Below are positions 42,400-53,500 of a stretch of 64,000 bases of DNA, piece after piece. How positions within the stretch are numbered: the stretch's first letter is position 1; each line of letters begins with the position of its first letter. Origin of the DNA: Limnephilus marmoratus (taxonomy: Eukaryota > Arthropoda > Insecta > Trichoptera > Limnephilidae). Both the position numbers and the translations under genes were made by a program. The notes below the pieces were generated by a model, which did no database searches, was not told the DNA's origin, and saw only the letters and a list, made by a program, of their open reading frames with translations. Where the stretch lies: the NCBI GenBank assembly GCA_917880885.1, contig OU862919.1, positions 51,435,058-51,499,057 on the forward strand. The letters are read 5' to 3'.

Positions 42400-42780
42400 A
42401 TTTATTTTTAACTTAATAAGTAAAACCTCAAATTGTAACATTAATTAATGAAGGCAATATCAGTGAATCTCATAAGATACTAAATAATTTAAAAATAAAA
42501 AATAAATATTCATCCTAGACTTGCAGAAAAGTCAACAGGTGTAGCATACTAATTAAAAATAACCTAGTGTGCATGAGCCTAGTGTGGTAGCCAAAATAAA
42601 ACAAATATCTCTAACTAAAAAAAAAATTATGAAATAAAAAAAAATTAAAAAATAAAAATAATAAAAAATACAAAAAATAAATTAAAAAAAAACAGATAGC
42701 AAAAATTTATTCTCAATCAGAGGCGGAATATTTTAAAACAAAAACCAAAAATAGCGAAATTTATTTTAGGTCTTGAAAAT
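42400..42780. repeat. Family H fragment and A-rich low complexity
   Basis: AAAACCTCAAATTGTAACAT (42422) repeats the left flank of family H at 32991. 42600-42690 is (AAAAATA)n-like. Confidence 0.6.
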
Positions 42781-42789
42781 TATAAGATG

Positions 42790-43100
42790 TTTTGGGGATA
42801 ATGAATTTAAGAAATATATTAAAAATTATATTGTAAATAATAAAGATAGAGATTCAAAAATGAAAACATCTGGAATCTATAAATTGAAGTGTAATGATTG
42901 TGGTTTCTTTTATATAGGTAAAACTTCGAAATAAGGATTAAAGAACATATGAAATCTTTAAACCAACAGTTTCTCGGAGTTTGCCAACCATTTGGTGGAA
43001 ACCAGTCACACCTTTAACTTCAGTAGTGGAATAGAATTAATACATTGTAAAGTCAATGGCATTCAGTTGGATAAACTAGAAATTTTAGAAATCTGAAATA
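42790..43100 (+). pseudogene. PLE ORF C-terminus, GIY-YIG domain, frameshifted
   Basis: KTSGIYKLKCNDCGFFYIGK (from about 42864) gives the GIY...YIG pair. After a frameshift near 42930, RIKEHMKSLNQQF appears. A further shift gives FANHLVETSHTFNFSSGIEL with a stop at about 43095. This aligns with the PLE fragment at 34985-35271 (FAEHLINKDHTFNWDTGIKV). The RT domain is absent upstream. A hammerhead-like motif and then the start of a second PLE frame follow, so this looks like the end of the first unit in a tandem pair. Confidence 0.85.
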
Positions 43101-43284
43101 GTGTTAATGCGAATTTGAATAATCAAAAATTGTTCTTAAATGACCCAATGTTCCCTTTGTAAATTGTCCTCCATTGCCCCTCTCTCCTCTACCCACTCTC
43201 ATATTTTCATTGATACCATTGTCTATGTCCATTCTTTTTCAATTGACACCATTGTCTATGTCTATTATTTATAATTAGAATCAA

Positions 43285-43332
43285 TAAAAATCCTGAAGAA
43301 GTGAGCGTTGCTCACGAAACATGTTGCTTTTT
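43285..43332 (+). ncRNA. Hammerhead-ribozyme-like motif (PLE type)
   Basis: CTGAAGA at 43293-43299, one extra A, stem II GTGAGC-GTT-GCTCAC (6 bp), then GAAACATGTT at 43316-43325. Stem III ACA/TGT. Position 7 is A rather than T, which the core tolerates. Confidence 0.7.
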
Positions 43333-43382
43333 GTAAACAATATAGGTGATAAAAACGAAGTATTTTATTAATTTGAATTAAA

Positions 43383-43470
43383 ATGGTGCCACAAAATAAG
43401 TTTACTGTGTTAGAAGAAATTATTTTTCTATTTACTTTGCAGGAAAAACCAAATTTGTCAAACCAATGTG
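43383..43470 (+). pseudogene. Putative N-terminus of a PLE-associated frame
   Basis: ATG 51 bases after the hammerhead-like motif opens MVPQNKFTVLEEIIFLFTLQ. The copy at 62892 opens MMPQNKFAKFEEKIKLFKSP at the same distance from its motif. The shared M-x-PQNKF start suggests a real ancestral coding start. Function beyond PLE association is unknown, and no RT motifs follow within the preserved part. Confidence 0.45.
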
Positions 43471-44217
43471 CGTGTGATGATCTGATGTGTGCGTCTATAG
43501 CACTTATTCACGGTTAGTGAGCACGTAAAATGTAAAGACCGGTATTTATTCAATTAGCGAACCAGCAACTTGCTCTGTGGCGAATACAAGTTGCATAAAA
43601 TCTTCCGAGAAATCAAAGAAAATGAAATAAAAATAAAATTTTTTTGTGTAAGATTACCTCGAGCATTGTAGGCCAATACTTACTTTTTCCAACACGTTAT
43701 CTTATTACTAACTCTAGACAATCTTTTAAAGAAAATAATGGCTAACAGATTTCATCTACCGATTCATTGATCAATAATACAAATCTAAAATGTACAACGC
43801 ATTTGACCAATGAACTTGATGTTGCATTATAAATTGTGAGAACCTACATTCAGCAGATAACATACAGGACCAGGCTTATCTGGCAGGTCACTTGAGATTA
43901 ACACTTTTTGTTTGCACGTAAAGGACATAATTGGAAACACATGTTATTTAACCCCTCAGGTTATTTGTTCGCTTTGGAGAACAACTCATAGATACATGTC
44001 TCATAGACATCGTTGTGTCTTCCTTACTATCATGGTGATAAATATGATCTATCACTACGAGTTAGAAAGAGAAAACAGTAAAATCTAAAATTTAACCAAA
44101 AATTAATTAAAATGTACACATTTATGAAACCAGAGTTTCCGACCGCAATTTGAAAAGAATTTTTTTTTTTGGGAATTTTAGATTTATTATTTTTACATAA
44201 AAGGAGAAAAAAGTTAG
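43471..44217 (+). repeat. Family X, copy 1 (left part)
   Basis: GAGAACAACTCATAGATACA, CATCGTTGTGTCTTCC, GTTAGAAAGAGAAAACA and TTAATTAAAATGTACACATT recur in order at 49930-50080. 43471-43850 is AT-rich with weaker similarity. The copy is interrupted by the hAT-like element at 44226 and by family D at 45200. Confidence 0.7.
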
Positions 44218-44225
44218 GTGACATT

Positions 44226-45106
44226 CAGTGGCGGCCAGCCCTAAGGTGCGGCGGTGCAACGCACTCCCAAAATTTCTGCCAATCTAAAAATTCCCGAGCA
44301 CCGAAAAACATACTATATTTCCGACACGCCTCATCACAAATCATAATACACACTTTGGTTATAATGCATACATAATATAGGTGTCTATGTATACCCGCTC
44401 GCGTAACAGAGATACTGAGATAACAGAAGCAGAACGTTTTGTTCCTATATTCAGGCCGGGAGTGCGTTTGCCAAAGCGATCACAGAATCGAGGAGAATCC
44501 TTACACAATTCTCCATGAGCTATAATCGTGGGTAGGTGTATCTGGTACAATCCTTTGCAAATTTAAATAACCCGTGATCGCCGATCCGGGAATTTCCACC
44601 ATGTCAAAAGGACCGTTTGTTCAGTAGCATCTTAATTGGGGACGCGGTCGTGTCATTTTATTATTGATATTGTGTGTTTAAATTAAGATCTACTCTTTTT
44701 TAGTCAATGTTCCGCTCAGCGTCGACCATTTATTATCTCAACAGCATACCAACCAACATAAACAATGAGACCCGTTGTGACAGGTCGCAGGTCAATACGC
44801 CATTGTTATTAGCTTTTTGGATGAGTCGGGAAGAGTAAAAAATGAGTTCCATTATTAATGTTCATTTTATAAAAAAAAATGCGCTGAACTTAGAAAAATG
44901 ATTAGAAATTAAAAATAGTGGCCCACCACGGCCCATTTTAAATAGTAAACAAGAGTGCAAGTTAAAAACAAAAGAGACAACGGAGAATCGACCTAACCTG
45001 CAAATAGGTAAGATTTTTTTCATAATTAAATTCATTTTAATTAGGGTAGGTATATGTACAAGATTTTTAGCGCACTACCGATATTTGTGAGCATCAGCCG
45101 CCACTG
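44226..45106. mobile_element. Non-autonomous hAT-like element with perfect 8-bp TSD
   Basis: The 881-bp segment has CAGTGGCGGC at both ends in inverted orientation (left CAGTGGCGGCCAGCCC; right GCATCAGCCGCCACTG) and is flanked by GTGACATT at 44218-44225 and 45107-45114. Eight-base duplications with CAGTGGCGG termini are typical of hAT elements. Its longest frames (about 65 codons) show no transposase motifs, so it is a deletion derivative or MITE. It lies inside family X copy 1. Confidence 0.9.
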
Positions 45107-45114
45107 GTGACATT

Positions 45115-45800
45115 AACAATAATATTACAAACGTTACAGTCACCTAACTTTTTTTTTACATTTGTCTAATAAAATTTAAATGTGTTTTTACTTTTTTCGT
45201 TATCTTATTATTAAATGTATGTACGCGCATAACTTCTAAACGACTGCACCAAATTGGATAATTCTTTTTTTTGTGTTCATTATTCTCAGAGGAAGGTTTG
45301 TATAAACTTACTGGAGAGCTCCGGCATTATGAAATTCGTATAAAAAATTGTAATAGGTGGCACGCGAGCTGTTTGAAAACTGAATGAACCAGGACTGAAT
45401 GTATGGAATGCGAGAGTGGGAAGGGGGAAGGGGAGAGGGGAACTCGGGTAGGAGTTCGAGGGAGGGGGGAGGGGAGGAGAACCCGGTAGGGGGAACGGGA
45501 ACTCGGGATTTATTTATTAAATGGGTTAGCAACGCACGTCGGGAACCAGCTAGTCAGTAATATTAGTTAGAAAAATCATTAGGTGAGACATTTTTAAAAT
45601 ATTTTTTGGTTTGCGTTCAAAACCTTTAATATTAAAAAAAATTGTTTATTTCGAATTATAAATTTTGAATTAATATTTCATCACGTTTCAAAAACAGTTT
45701 TTAGTTTCTGGATATGCTTGGTATTCCATTTATTTGGATTTTTTAAGGAAAATATTTCGTTCTTCCGACAAAATATGCCCGAGGCTTGCATTTAATCCTG
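45115..45800 (+). repeat. Family X, copy 1 (right part), with family D inside
   Basis: 45565-45800 (ATCATTAGGTGAGACATTTT, TTTCAAAAACAGTTTTTAG, CGACAAAATATGCCCGAGGC) matches 50240-50465. The family D copy at 45200-45555 separates it from the upstream part. Confidence 0.75.
45200..45555 (-). repeat. Dispersed family D, reverse
   Basis: Ends AACGCACGTCGGGAACCAGC (inverse D start), with a G-rich tract at 45415-45500 and ATGAAATTCGTATAAAAAAT. Confidence 0.8.
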
Positions 45801-46003
45801 GTATATATTTTAGAAATTAATGTTCCTTTTGAATAGCAAATTTTATGATGGGCGGTGCAGTTCAAGGATTTGATTAGAATTTATCTAAATGTGATTCTGA
45901 AATAGATAGAGGTGTAAGGCTTCGAACAATGTTAATCCAATAAAAAAATGTTTTATTTGAATATATATAGACAATTCAAAAATAGAACTCACAAGGTAAG
46001 AAT
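45801..46003. other. Unassigned
   Basis: AT-rich, no recognised family. Confidence 0.4.
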
Positions 46004-46565
46004 ATTGAATTTAAGGATAATTTCAAGTCTAAAAAGGTTAGTTAGATAAAAAAATATGTGAAAACTAGCAGTTAAAAACCCGCCTCGCAAGTTTTTGCTG
46101 CTAGGCCCTGCTGGCGGCTTTTGCTTCGGCTTCTCCCTGTTTGAGTATTTTATTTTATAAATCCGATAGAAATTGGTTCCAAAAATAGCCGGTTCCGCGG
46201 ATCTACTGATATCCAGTGACAGCTAATCACCGGAGCAAAGTAACCGCGGCATGCAATAACGTCATATGTAAAATAATGACGTCATATGTATATTGAATTT
46301 AAGGATACTCAAGTCTTAAAAGGTTAGTTGAAATTTAAAAAAAGTAAGTTAAAAAATATATGAAAACTAGCAGTTGAAAACCCGCCTTGCAGGTTTTTGC
46401 TGCTAGACCCTGCTGGTGACTTTTGGTTCGGCTTCGCTCTGTTTGAGTGTCGGTGGCCATTTTATTATTCCGATAGGAACTGATCCATGATCCACTGGTA
46501 TCCAGTGACAGCAAGTCATCGGGGCAAAGTAACAGCGACAGGCAATGACGTCATATATAATATAT
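46004..46565 (+). repeat. Tandem duplication, two units of about 280 bp
   Basis: Unit 1 (46004-46288) and unit 2 (46293-46565) share TTGAATTTAAGGATA, AAAACTAGCAGTT, AAACCCGCCT, TTTTTGCTGCTAG, TATCCAGTGACAGC and CAATAACGTCATAT/CAATGACGTCATAT. Divergence suggests an old duplication or a dimeric element. Confidence 0.9.
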
Positions 46566-47170
46566 AGATGCATGGAATTATAATTCACAACTGCCAGTTA
46601 CAATAATAATCATATTATCGTAAATCTCTCCATGTTCGGAGAATGTTCATAAAATTACAAATCCAATAGTACTGACGCTTGCCAGGAGATGCTCCTTACG
46701 CTAGCTGTTAGCGCAAGTGGCGCCATCTTTTAGCATTGTTTGATTCGGTTCTATTACAAAAGTAGATTTGAACACAAACTCCACGTACGAAAACGGTTTT
46801 GCGTAAGTCGCGGCGTTAGAGTTGCACTTTTTTTCACTTAGGCAATTTTAAAGAAATGCTCTGTTTGACAGTCCCCACACGGTATAAAATAGAAATGTAG
46901 AGTAAAATGGTGTCAGTACGTAGCTATCTACGTAATATGTATTTTGGTAAACTCCGAACGTTTCCCCCTAATCATTAGGTAACCCCCCTCACCACCGCCC
47001 TTCTCCCATCACCCATGCATCTCCTAGTGCTAGTGGACGGTCGGGTCTGGGGCAGCAGGCTTTACCGCCGGCCATCAATATCGGATTTAAGAACGAGTAG
47101 GGATGCTCAAACTAAAACGAGGATAGGTAGCGCAACCAGACTTGAGGTAATCACAATACCTACCGATCCA
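46566..47170. other. Unassigned, partly GC-richer
   Basis: 46970-47090 is GC-richer single-copy-like sequence (CCGCCGGCCATCAATATCGG). No gene recognised. Confidence 0.35.
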
Positions 47171-48008
47171 CAATGACATTGCAAACAATGTAAATGTTGT
47201 ATAGATCTCAAAAGCGGCAAAGACACGGTAATTGGCTTACTTTCGATTTCGTGGATTTAGTACAAAACTGTCACGCGTGGCGTCAGATCGTGTGCTCTCA
47301 AGGCCAATGATATCGCAATGACATATTGTAGAGGGTTCCATGCCAACTCAACAAAGTGGTAAGTTAAGTTTTTTTTAAATAGGCCATAACCTACCAATTA
47401 TTTTTCATCGCTTTTAGTGACTTTTTAAAGGAGTTGTTGAAGTTGCATGATTCTGAGTTGTCCGATCACCATTGTAGAGATCTCAAAAGTGGTAATCGAA
47501 AGATACACTATTATGGAACTCCAGACCAATTTTTATTTTTTTTATTTTAATGAATAATGACCTTCTATCAAAAAACTGCATTTTGGTTTTGAGACTTAGT
47601 TTTAATGGTTAAAATAATTGTCAAAGTTTTAATTTTTCAAGTTCCCCCAAAAACCAGCGAATGTATGGTAAATCCTGTGACGTCATCACTCATCAAAACT
47701 TTTTTTTATTTTCAACAGACAACAAAGGTTTTATCATTTGGTATGACAGCTTTATGGAAGAAGCTATGAAACTATTCAATAAGTAAAAACATGTAGGTAG
47801 TATTCGCCGCAACTTTTAAATACGAAAACGCAGCCCTGTATCTATTTCGTTCTTACACATACCTATATTCTTTGAATCTCTGTCTTTATAATACATTAAC
47901 AACGTTTACGTTAAGAATTTACAAGAAACTTTGAAAGTATTTGTTACTTGCCACGTTTTCTTTTAATTTTGTGAAACCATAACTGGTTTTTATACATTAA
48001 TGTCATTT
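47171..48008. mobile_element. hAT-like element, relative of the one at 17257
   Basis: Starts CAATGACATTGCAAAC (17257 copy CAAAGACATTGCATAC), shares ACAAAACTGTCACGCGTGG with CTAAACTGTCACGCGTCG and AGTATTCGCCGCAACTTTTA with AGTATTCGACGGAACTTTTG. It ends TTAATGTCATTT, the inverse of the left end apart from the last base. The putative 8-bp duplication is degraded (CCGATCCA versus CTCAGTCA), so this copy is older. Confidence 0.65.
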
Positions 48009-48189
48009 CTCAGTCAGATAGATAATATAATATTATTTTCTATCCTCTTTTTATGTAATTAATTCCCAAATAATAAATAAGATATCATACAAACTAGGAA
48101 GAAGGATATTTTTTAAATAAAATGTTTTTGGCGAGTTTAAATTACATTACAAAATAGGAAAGTACATGGTTTTATAACATGTTATTTAC

Positions 48190-48232
48190 AAGTGTCAACA
48201 AGTTTCGGTTATAACTAACCCTCTTCAGGACC
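48190..48232 (-). ncRNA. Hammerhead-ribozyme-like motif (PLE type)
   Basis: On the minus strand, CTGAAGA (48222-48228), extra G, stem II GGTTA-GTTA-TAACC, then GAAACTTGTTGAC. Stem III is weaker (ACT/TGT), so this copy is decayed. Confidence 0.55.
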
Positions 48233-48279
48233 GTAATAATATAAACTATGTTAAGTACGGACGTATAATATAGGTTTTT

Positions 48280-48495
48280 TTTTAATTTGGGAGGCGGGTG
48301 TGGGTACCAGCGCTCCGGGAACCATTTATTGGACAACTAACACCCCTGCCATAGATCACTCCAATTTTTTCGCTACGTACTGTGACTTAGCAGATTTTAC
48401 CGTGTTCGTTAGGTGAGGTTTTTCTTTGTTTTTTAGGCGAATGCTATTGCCCACCTACTGCGTTGCGGGTCGGATCGGGAGAGACTTTTTTATTT
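48280..48495 (+). repeat. Family B, 5' half
   Basis: TGGGAGGCGGGTGTGGGTAC, AACACCCCTGCCATAGATCA and CTACTGCGTTGCGGGTCGGA in B sense order. It ends abruptly at the T-run where SINE A (minus) begins. Confidence 0.8.
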
Positions 48496-48745
48496 TATTT
48501 TTAAGTGAATACCTGTTGTCCCAGCTGCTCCGGTCTGGAACCAGTGAGACTATGACATCCCCAATTGGGGTATGTTGTGCGGCTGAAGGTAGTGTGGAAG
48601 GGAAGGAGATGGGGAAGAGAAAGGTGGGAAAGTACCTGGATGTTTAATCACCAAACACAGCTAAAGCCATTTCAAGCAACCTTCCAATTACTCCAGAACA
48701 ATACTTAGAGTGTCTTCCACTATGGAACGTGCGGAAAATATACCT
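48484..48745 (-). repeat. SINE A, body
   Basis: TTTTAAGTGAATACCTG, CCAGTGAGACTATGACATCC and AAAGCCATTTCAAGCAACC run to TCTTCCACTATGGAACGTG, matching 16250-16500. Confidence 0.85.
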
Positions 48746-48970
48746 TACTAGCTTACTGGTTCCCGGCATGCGTTGCACCGCCATATTCAAATAAATACCT
48801 ACATTGTTTCTCTCTTTATCATCTTTCCCATTCGTCCCCGTTCCCCTCTCGCTTCTCCTTCCTAGCTACCTTTATAAATTATAGCCTACATGTTATTTTG
48901 ATGTATGAGCTATATTATTCTAAAGTTTCATGAAAATCCATTCAGTATTTTTTTAGTGAAAGAGTAACAA
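48745..48970 (+). repeat. Dispersed family D, 5' part
   Basis: GTTCCCGGCATGCGTTGCAC, then a short C/T tract with CGTCCCCGTTCCCCTCTCG. Confidence 0.75.
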
Positions 48971-49834
48971 ACACGACGTGCGCACGACGCGGTTCGAACC
49001 CTCAAGTAAAGACCACCTTTTACCTACGCATCATCAACTATGTAAGTAGGAAAAACTCCAGTAAATAGGTAGGTACCTACTTATTACATAATACATGAAT
49101 GACTTCGACCATGTAGATCTATACAAGGAGTGTTGGTCTTAAAAATGACACGGAAATAAAAAAAATCGGTTTTCGAAAACATTTATCAAAAAGAAACGAC
49201 ATTATCTCACGGTCAAAAGATCGCAAGAAGCATTAGTTTTAACCTTTTGGTGGTCTGCGTGGAGTAAATTTGTTATCCAGCAAGTTCGTGGCAACGGAAT
49301 CACTTTCTTTGTGAAGATAATGAGGCAGTTAGAAATATTTTAGGTATAGACTGTCACTGACTTTATTATTAACAAACTAACCAGTTATATGAATACTTAT
49401 GAGTGCGTAATATATGGATTCGAGGTTTGATAAAAAAATATTAATTTCTTCCTAGCAAAACAACTACATCACCCAAGAGATGCGACAGAATTTATAGTAG
49501 GTAGTTGTATTATGAAATTACTCATGGGTTACTTTTGGATTGAAATTAGGCATGGGAAGGCTAATCTTCAGTTATTTTATCGATGATGAATGATCATCTT
49601 ATTTTATTCCCCACTTTATCACAGGGTAAAATAAAATAAATCATATCGTTTTAAAAACTATGATGTCAATAATTTGCATAAACCTTATTCAAAATAAGGG
49701 TTACATTGTGTTCTTAAAACTTTTCTACTGCATAATTACAATCCTGAAAAAATAAATTAATAATATGAAAAATGTTTGTAATACTGATTGTCTACAAAGT
49801 TGAGCGAGAAATTACTTTTTTAATATTGTATTTG
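48971..49834. other. Unassigned, with a B-box-like remnant
   Basis: GCGGTTCGAACCCTC at 48998 is B-box-like on the minus strand. The rest is AT-rich with TAGGTAGGTACCTAC words. Confidence 0.4.
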
Positions 49835-50470
49835 TAGGAAAAACCCAAATGTTTGTTTATTTTACGCAATCAAGTAAACAGAACGAACCGACATATTTAT
49901 TTCCTCCCCTAAGTTTAATTTGTTTGCTTTTGGGAACAACTCATGCAGGTCTCATAGAAATCGTTGTGTCTCAATAATGGTGAGAAACATGTTCTAAACT
50001 GTGTTAGAAAGAGAAAACACCTAGCTTTATATTCAAATCAAAAGTTAACCAGAAAAATAATTAAAATGTACATCTTTATGAAATCGAAGTTTCCGACTAC
50101 AATAAAAAAAAACACACACACACACTTCGGGAATTTTTTTTAATGTAAAGCGACTAAAAGTAAAGCAGATTATTTTTATAATATATTTTGTAGAATAATT
50201 ATGTGTGTTTTTTTTCGTTTTCAGTCATTTTTGTAAGATAAAATGTTAGGTGAGCCATTTTCAAAACGTTTTTTCGTCTGCATTCAAAATTTTAATATTT
50301 CAAAAATTATTTATTTTGAATTATACATTTTTAAAGCGTATTTTTATCACCTTTCAAAAACCGTTTTTTTTATTTTCGGATACGTTCAGAAATGTTCCAT
50401 TTATTTAGATTTTATTGCAAAGCGTAAATATTTTGCTATTCTGACAAAATATGTCCGAAGCCTGAGGGTT
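49835..50470 (+). repeat. Family X, copy 2 (uninterrupted)
   Basis: Carries the same ordered blocks as 43471-45800 without the hAT-like and D insertions, and so shows the ancestral arrangement of family X. Class unknown; the 77-codon frame at 50243 has no recognised domain. Confidence 0.75.
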
Positions 50471-50584
50471 AAATAATTGAGAAAAAACAGATTTACGCTC
50501 AAGAATCATGTTTTTCAGATGCAAAAATTAAAATAATAACAAAGATTTTCAGTAGTTTAAATTTGAAATGATTATGCATTGTGA

Positions 50585-50725
50585 TTGTTTCAAAAAATTT
50601 GACGGATTCATCAAATGTTTGAAAATAATTTTCACATTCTGTGTATGTTCAATTCGAGTTCTGTTATTATATCATTAGTTACAGGCCAGCCGGTTCATAA
50701 ACTGAAATAATCATAGAACTTTTTA
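50585..50725 (+). repeat. Family E
   Basis: TTCACATTCTGTGTATGTTC, TCTGTTATTATATCATTAGT and AGGCCAGCCGGTTCATAAAC match 15750-15830. Confidence 0.65.
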
Positions 50726-51229
50726 TTAATAAATTAATCTATCAATTTTTTTCCTTAGTTTCTCAGTATGAACTGAAATAAACTTTTCATTCGTAAACTT
50801 GAGTCATGTATGACTTTTTTTAATAATTGTAGATACCTATTAATTAACACATCGTAGAAAAAACTTAACGTAGAAAAAGGGAAACGATTAAATAGACCGT
50901 CAATTGCCGCAAAGGTGACAGATTCTCTTGGAGATTCAAAGCTCAAAGTTTGACTCCTATACACCATCGAGGGGGGAGGGGTGTCGGCGGTTTTGAAGTT
51001 AGATCTCGACGTATCAAGGGTGGGAACTGCCAGCACTCAGGGGCGTACCTTAACTGATAGTTAAACGTTTATAAATAAATACATTTTATGGTATTCAGTA
51101 CCATAATATAAGAAAACTAATTTCCAAATTATAAGAAAAACTCTCTTTTTTTAACTTTTGAAGGTTATTCCCATCAACGTAATATATCATTGAAGAAGAA
51201 GATAATAATAATAATCTAAACGAAAATAT
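50726..51229. other. Unassigned
   Basis: 51085-51190 resembles 51577-51640 (AAAAACTCTC, CTTTTGAAGGTTATTC, ATATATCATTGAAG), a local duplication. Otherwise nothing recognised. Confidence 0.4.
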
Positions 51230-51400
51230 GAAAGGGAATAAGATACAGAAAATCAGAAAAATATAATTGTCGCAACTGGGACTCGAACCCAGAACCTCTC
51301 ATCTATCCGGGACGTGCGTATACCAATTCCACCATTGCGCCCTACTGCGAGGCCCGGCCGTCACAATAGTCAATCTCATATTTCAAATTTCAGAATTAAC
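51230..51400 (-). repeat. SINE F with well-preserved tRNA-like head
   Basis: Minus strand reads GCGCAATGGTGGAATTGGTA, then TACGCACGTCC and GGTTCTGGGTTCGAGTCCCA with GTTGCGAC. Both A-box-like and B-box-like segments are clear. The body toward 51230 matches the arms at 21956-22245. Imperfect acceptor pairing argues against a working tRNA gene. Confidence 0.7.
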
Positions 51401-51408
51401 AGTATTAT

Positions 51409-51742
51409 CTTCAACTAATTTATTTTCCATATCATAGGCAACTACCCTTCAGATTGAAAACAATCATTCTAAGAATCGGTTTGGAACCTAGATAGCGTCA
51501 CGGATAAATATTTCCAATTTTATTAATATAGAACTATTGACTTTTTATAAAGGTCTAAACGAATATTCAATTTTATAAAAAACTCTCTTATTTATAACTT
51601 TTGAAGGTTATTCACATTATGAATATATCATTGAAGGATATATTTATCCGTGACGCTATCTAGGTTACAAACCAATTCTAAGAATGATTGTTTCCAATAA
51701 AAAGGGTAGTTGCCTATGATATGGAAAATAAATTAGTTGAAG
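51409..51742. repeat. Inverted repeat, about 100-bp arms
   Basis: CTTCAACTAATTTATTTTCC...GTCACGGATAAATAT (51409-51511) is the inverse of 51639-51742, with small indels and a 127-base AT-rich spacer. It may be a foldback element adjoining the PLE termini at 51750. Confidence 0.85.
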
Positions 51743-51749
51743 GTAACAT

Positions 51750-52090
51750 TTTATGGTATTCAAGACCATAAGATAATAAAACTTATTTCCACTTAATTTA
51801 TTTTTGTCCGGTTTCAGCCTGTTAAGTCATCTTCAGACTGGTACAAATGTTGCTTAATCTACATTTTATATACATAACATATGGAGGAGAGGGAGAGGGG
51901 TAGTCTACAAGGATTTTATTCAATTTATATGGTTTTCCATAATTGTTGCCATGTCGTCTTTAACGATTGTATTTTTAGTTATTTGGCTATTAGCAACAGT
52001 AGAAACATTTGTAACAGTCTGAAGACGGCTTTAACAGACTGAAACCGCTTACGATCAAAAGGTGGAAATAAGTTTTATTTTTAGTATTTA
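51750..52090. mobile_element. Inverted pair of PLE termini with two decayed hammerhead-like motifs
   Basis: Left (minus) CTGAAGATGACTTAAC with GAAACCGGAC, and right (plus, 52019) CTGAAGACGGCTTTAACAG with GAAACCGC, are both followed outward by GGAAATAAGTTTTATT. Stem II pairing is poor in each. The arrangement parallels the palindrome at 18265-18552. Confidence 0.6.
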
Positions 52091-52214
52091 TTCACTTAGT
52101 GTGAGATTACTTCTTTGGTAAATTTCGTCTGAAATCAGTTTAGGTTTTTAAAACGATTACGGATACTTCGTAAGTTTGATGTAACCTATCATAACCCAAT
52201 TAGACCAAAGTGTG

Positions 52215-52605
52215 TTTTTTACATTAGCTCCATACAGGAGAATAATTTTTCTCGGGCTCATGTCATCTTTGGGGATGCTGTATGGAGTGTATTTTTAGGG
52301 AAAAGAAGAAGAGTAAGTTCTGGGAAGGAAAATGTATAAAGGGTGTGAAAGAATCTGATGCATGAATTCAGCCTCACCACTGCGGTGCAAGGCAATGGGA
52401 CGAGAGGCTGGAGAGGTCTCCCTCAATCAGTCTCTCCCGATGCATGCAGTAGGAGAGCTAACATATTCTTCGCCAAGACCTAGACAAACATCACCCTACG
52501 AACCCGGGCACGTAGCGAACCACTTGGGGTGACCAGTGTGGCAGGGGTGTAGGTTATCCAATAAATGGTTCCCCTACCCGCCATCCAAATTGGATATGAT
52601 TTAGA
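52215..52605 (-). repeat. Family B, near full-length
   Basis: From ACATTAGCTCCATACAGGAG through TTGGGGATGCTGTATGGAGT, CTCCCTCAATCAGTCTCTCC and CACTTGGGGTGACC to CGCCATCCAAATTGG. Confidence 0.85.
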
Positions 52606-53334
52606 TAGGTAATATATGTAGGTAATATAATAAATCTAATCCTACTGGTTTTCAGTATTATTCTGACAAAAACAAATAGTACCTAACTAGGTATAAATAT
52701 ACCTATATTTTATCATATCTAACGTAATACCTACAGAGGTATATAAGGTGATTTCGAATGATTTATCTCCCCGAAAAGGACAACACCTGAGAGAATTTTT
52801 GTTATGTAGTTTCTGATTAAAACATTAGGGAATTTTACATAGGCGTGTTTAAAATTTTACACTACCGAAAAAATCATGTATTATTACCATATGGTTGTTT
52901 ATAAGTTGTGTAAAATTTAAAACACTGTCCTTCATTAGGTACTTACAGTTTAGTAAGTAATGAAAGACAATGGGAAAATTAAAATATAATATGTAGGTAC
53001 CTACTTACGTAAAAAAGAGGAAAATCGTAACGTTTTATTGAATTGCAATAGTTATTATGTTACCTGCTTACCCATATTTTTTCCGAAATCAGGTTTAAAA
53101 TCCGAAAAATTAACACCGTTAGGTATTTACATTTTTTGTTTTTAATTCAATTCTCCTTCTTGCAAATAACAATATCACCAATATACCTGTGGAAGTTTTC
53201 AAAATGACCCAATTAGAAGACATTAATTGTTTTGTGAATAATTCGTAGATTTTTAAAAAATTTTGTTAGAATTTAATTTAATAATGTAATTATTAAGTTT
53301 TTTTTTTTAAAAGAAAGACTAACATTCCCGGTTT
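52606..53334. other. AT-rich, unassigned
   Basis: Contains TAGGTACCTACTTACG-type words only; no gene or family recognised. Confidence 0.5.
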
Positions 53335-53500
53335 ACAAATAACCCAGCAATGTTTGAAAATCTCCTACTACCACCACAGAAAGCCGAAAATGTTGCTTGT
53401 GTTGTGATGGAGGACTTAGCCAGCCGAGGAATCGAACACGCGACGCTCGGGTGGGACCCAAGCGCTATGCCCACTCAACCATTGACCGGTCTTCAAGTAT
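53335..53500 (-). repeat. SINE G, tRNA-like
   Basis: Minus strand GGTCAATGGTTGAGTGGGCA, GCGTGTTCGATTCCTCGG and CTAAGTCCTCCATCACAACA. The plus-strand sister is at 57110-57305. Confidence 0.8.

Noticed and set aside
51285..51350. Functional tRNA gene
   Set aside because: A- and B-box-like sequences are clear, but acceptor and anticodon stems do not pair well, and the same head recurs with SINE F arms at 21956-22245.
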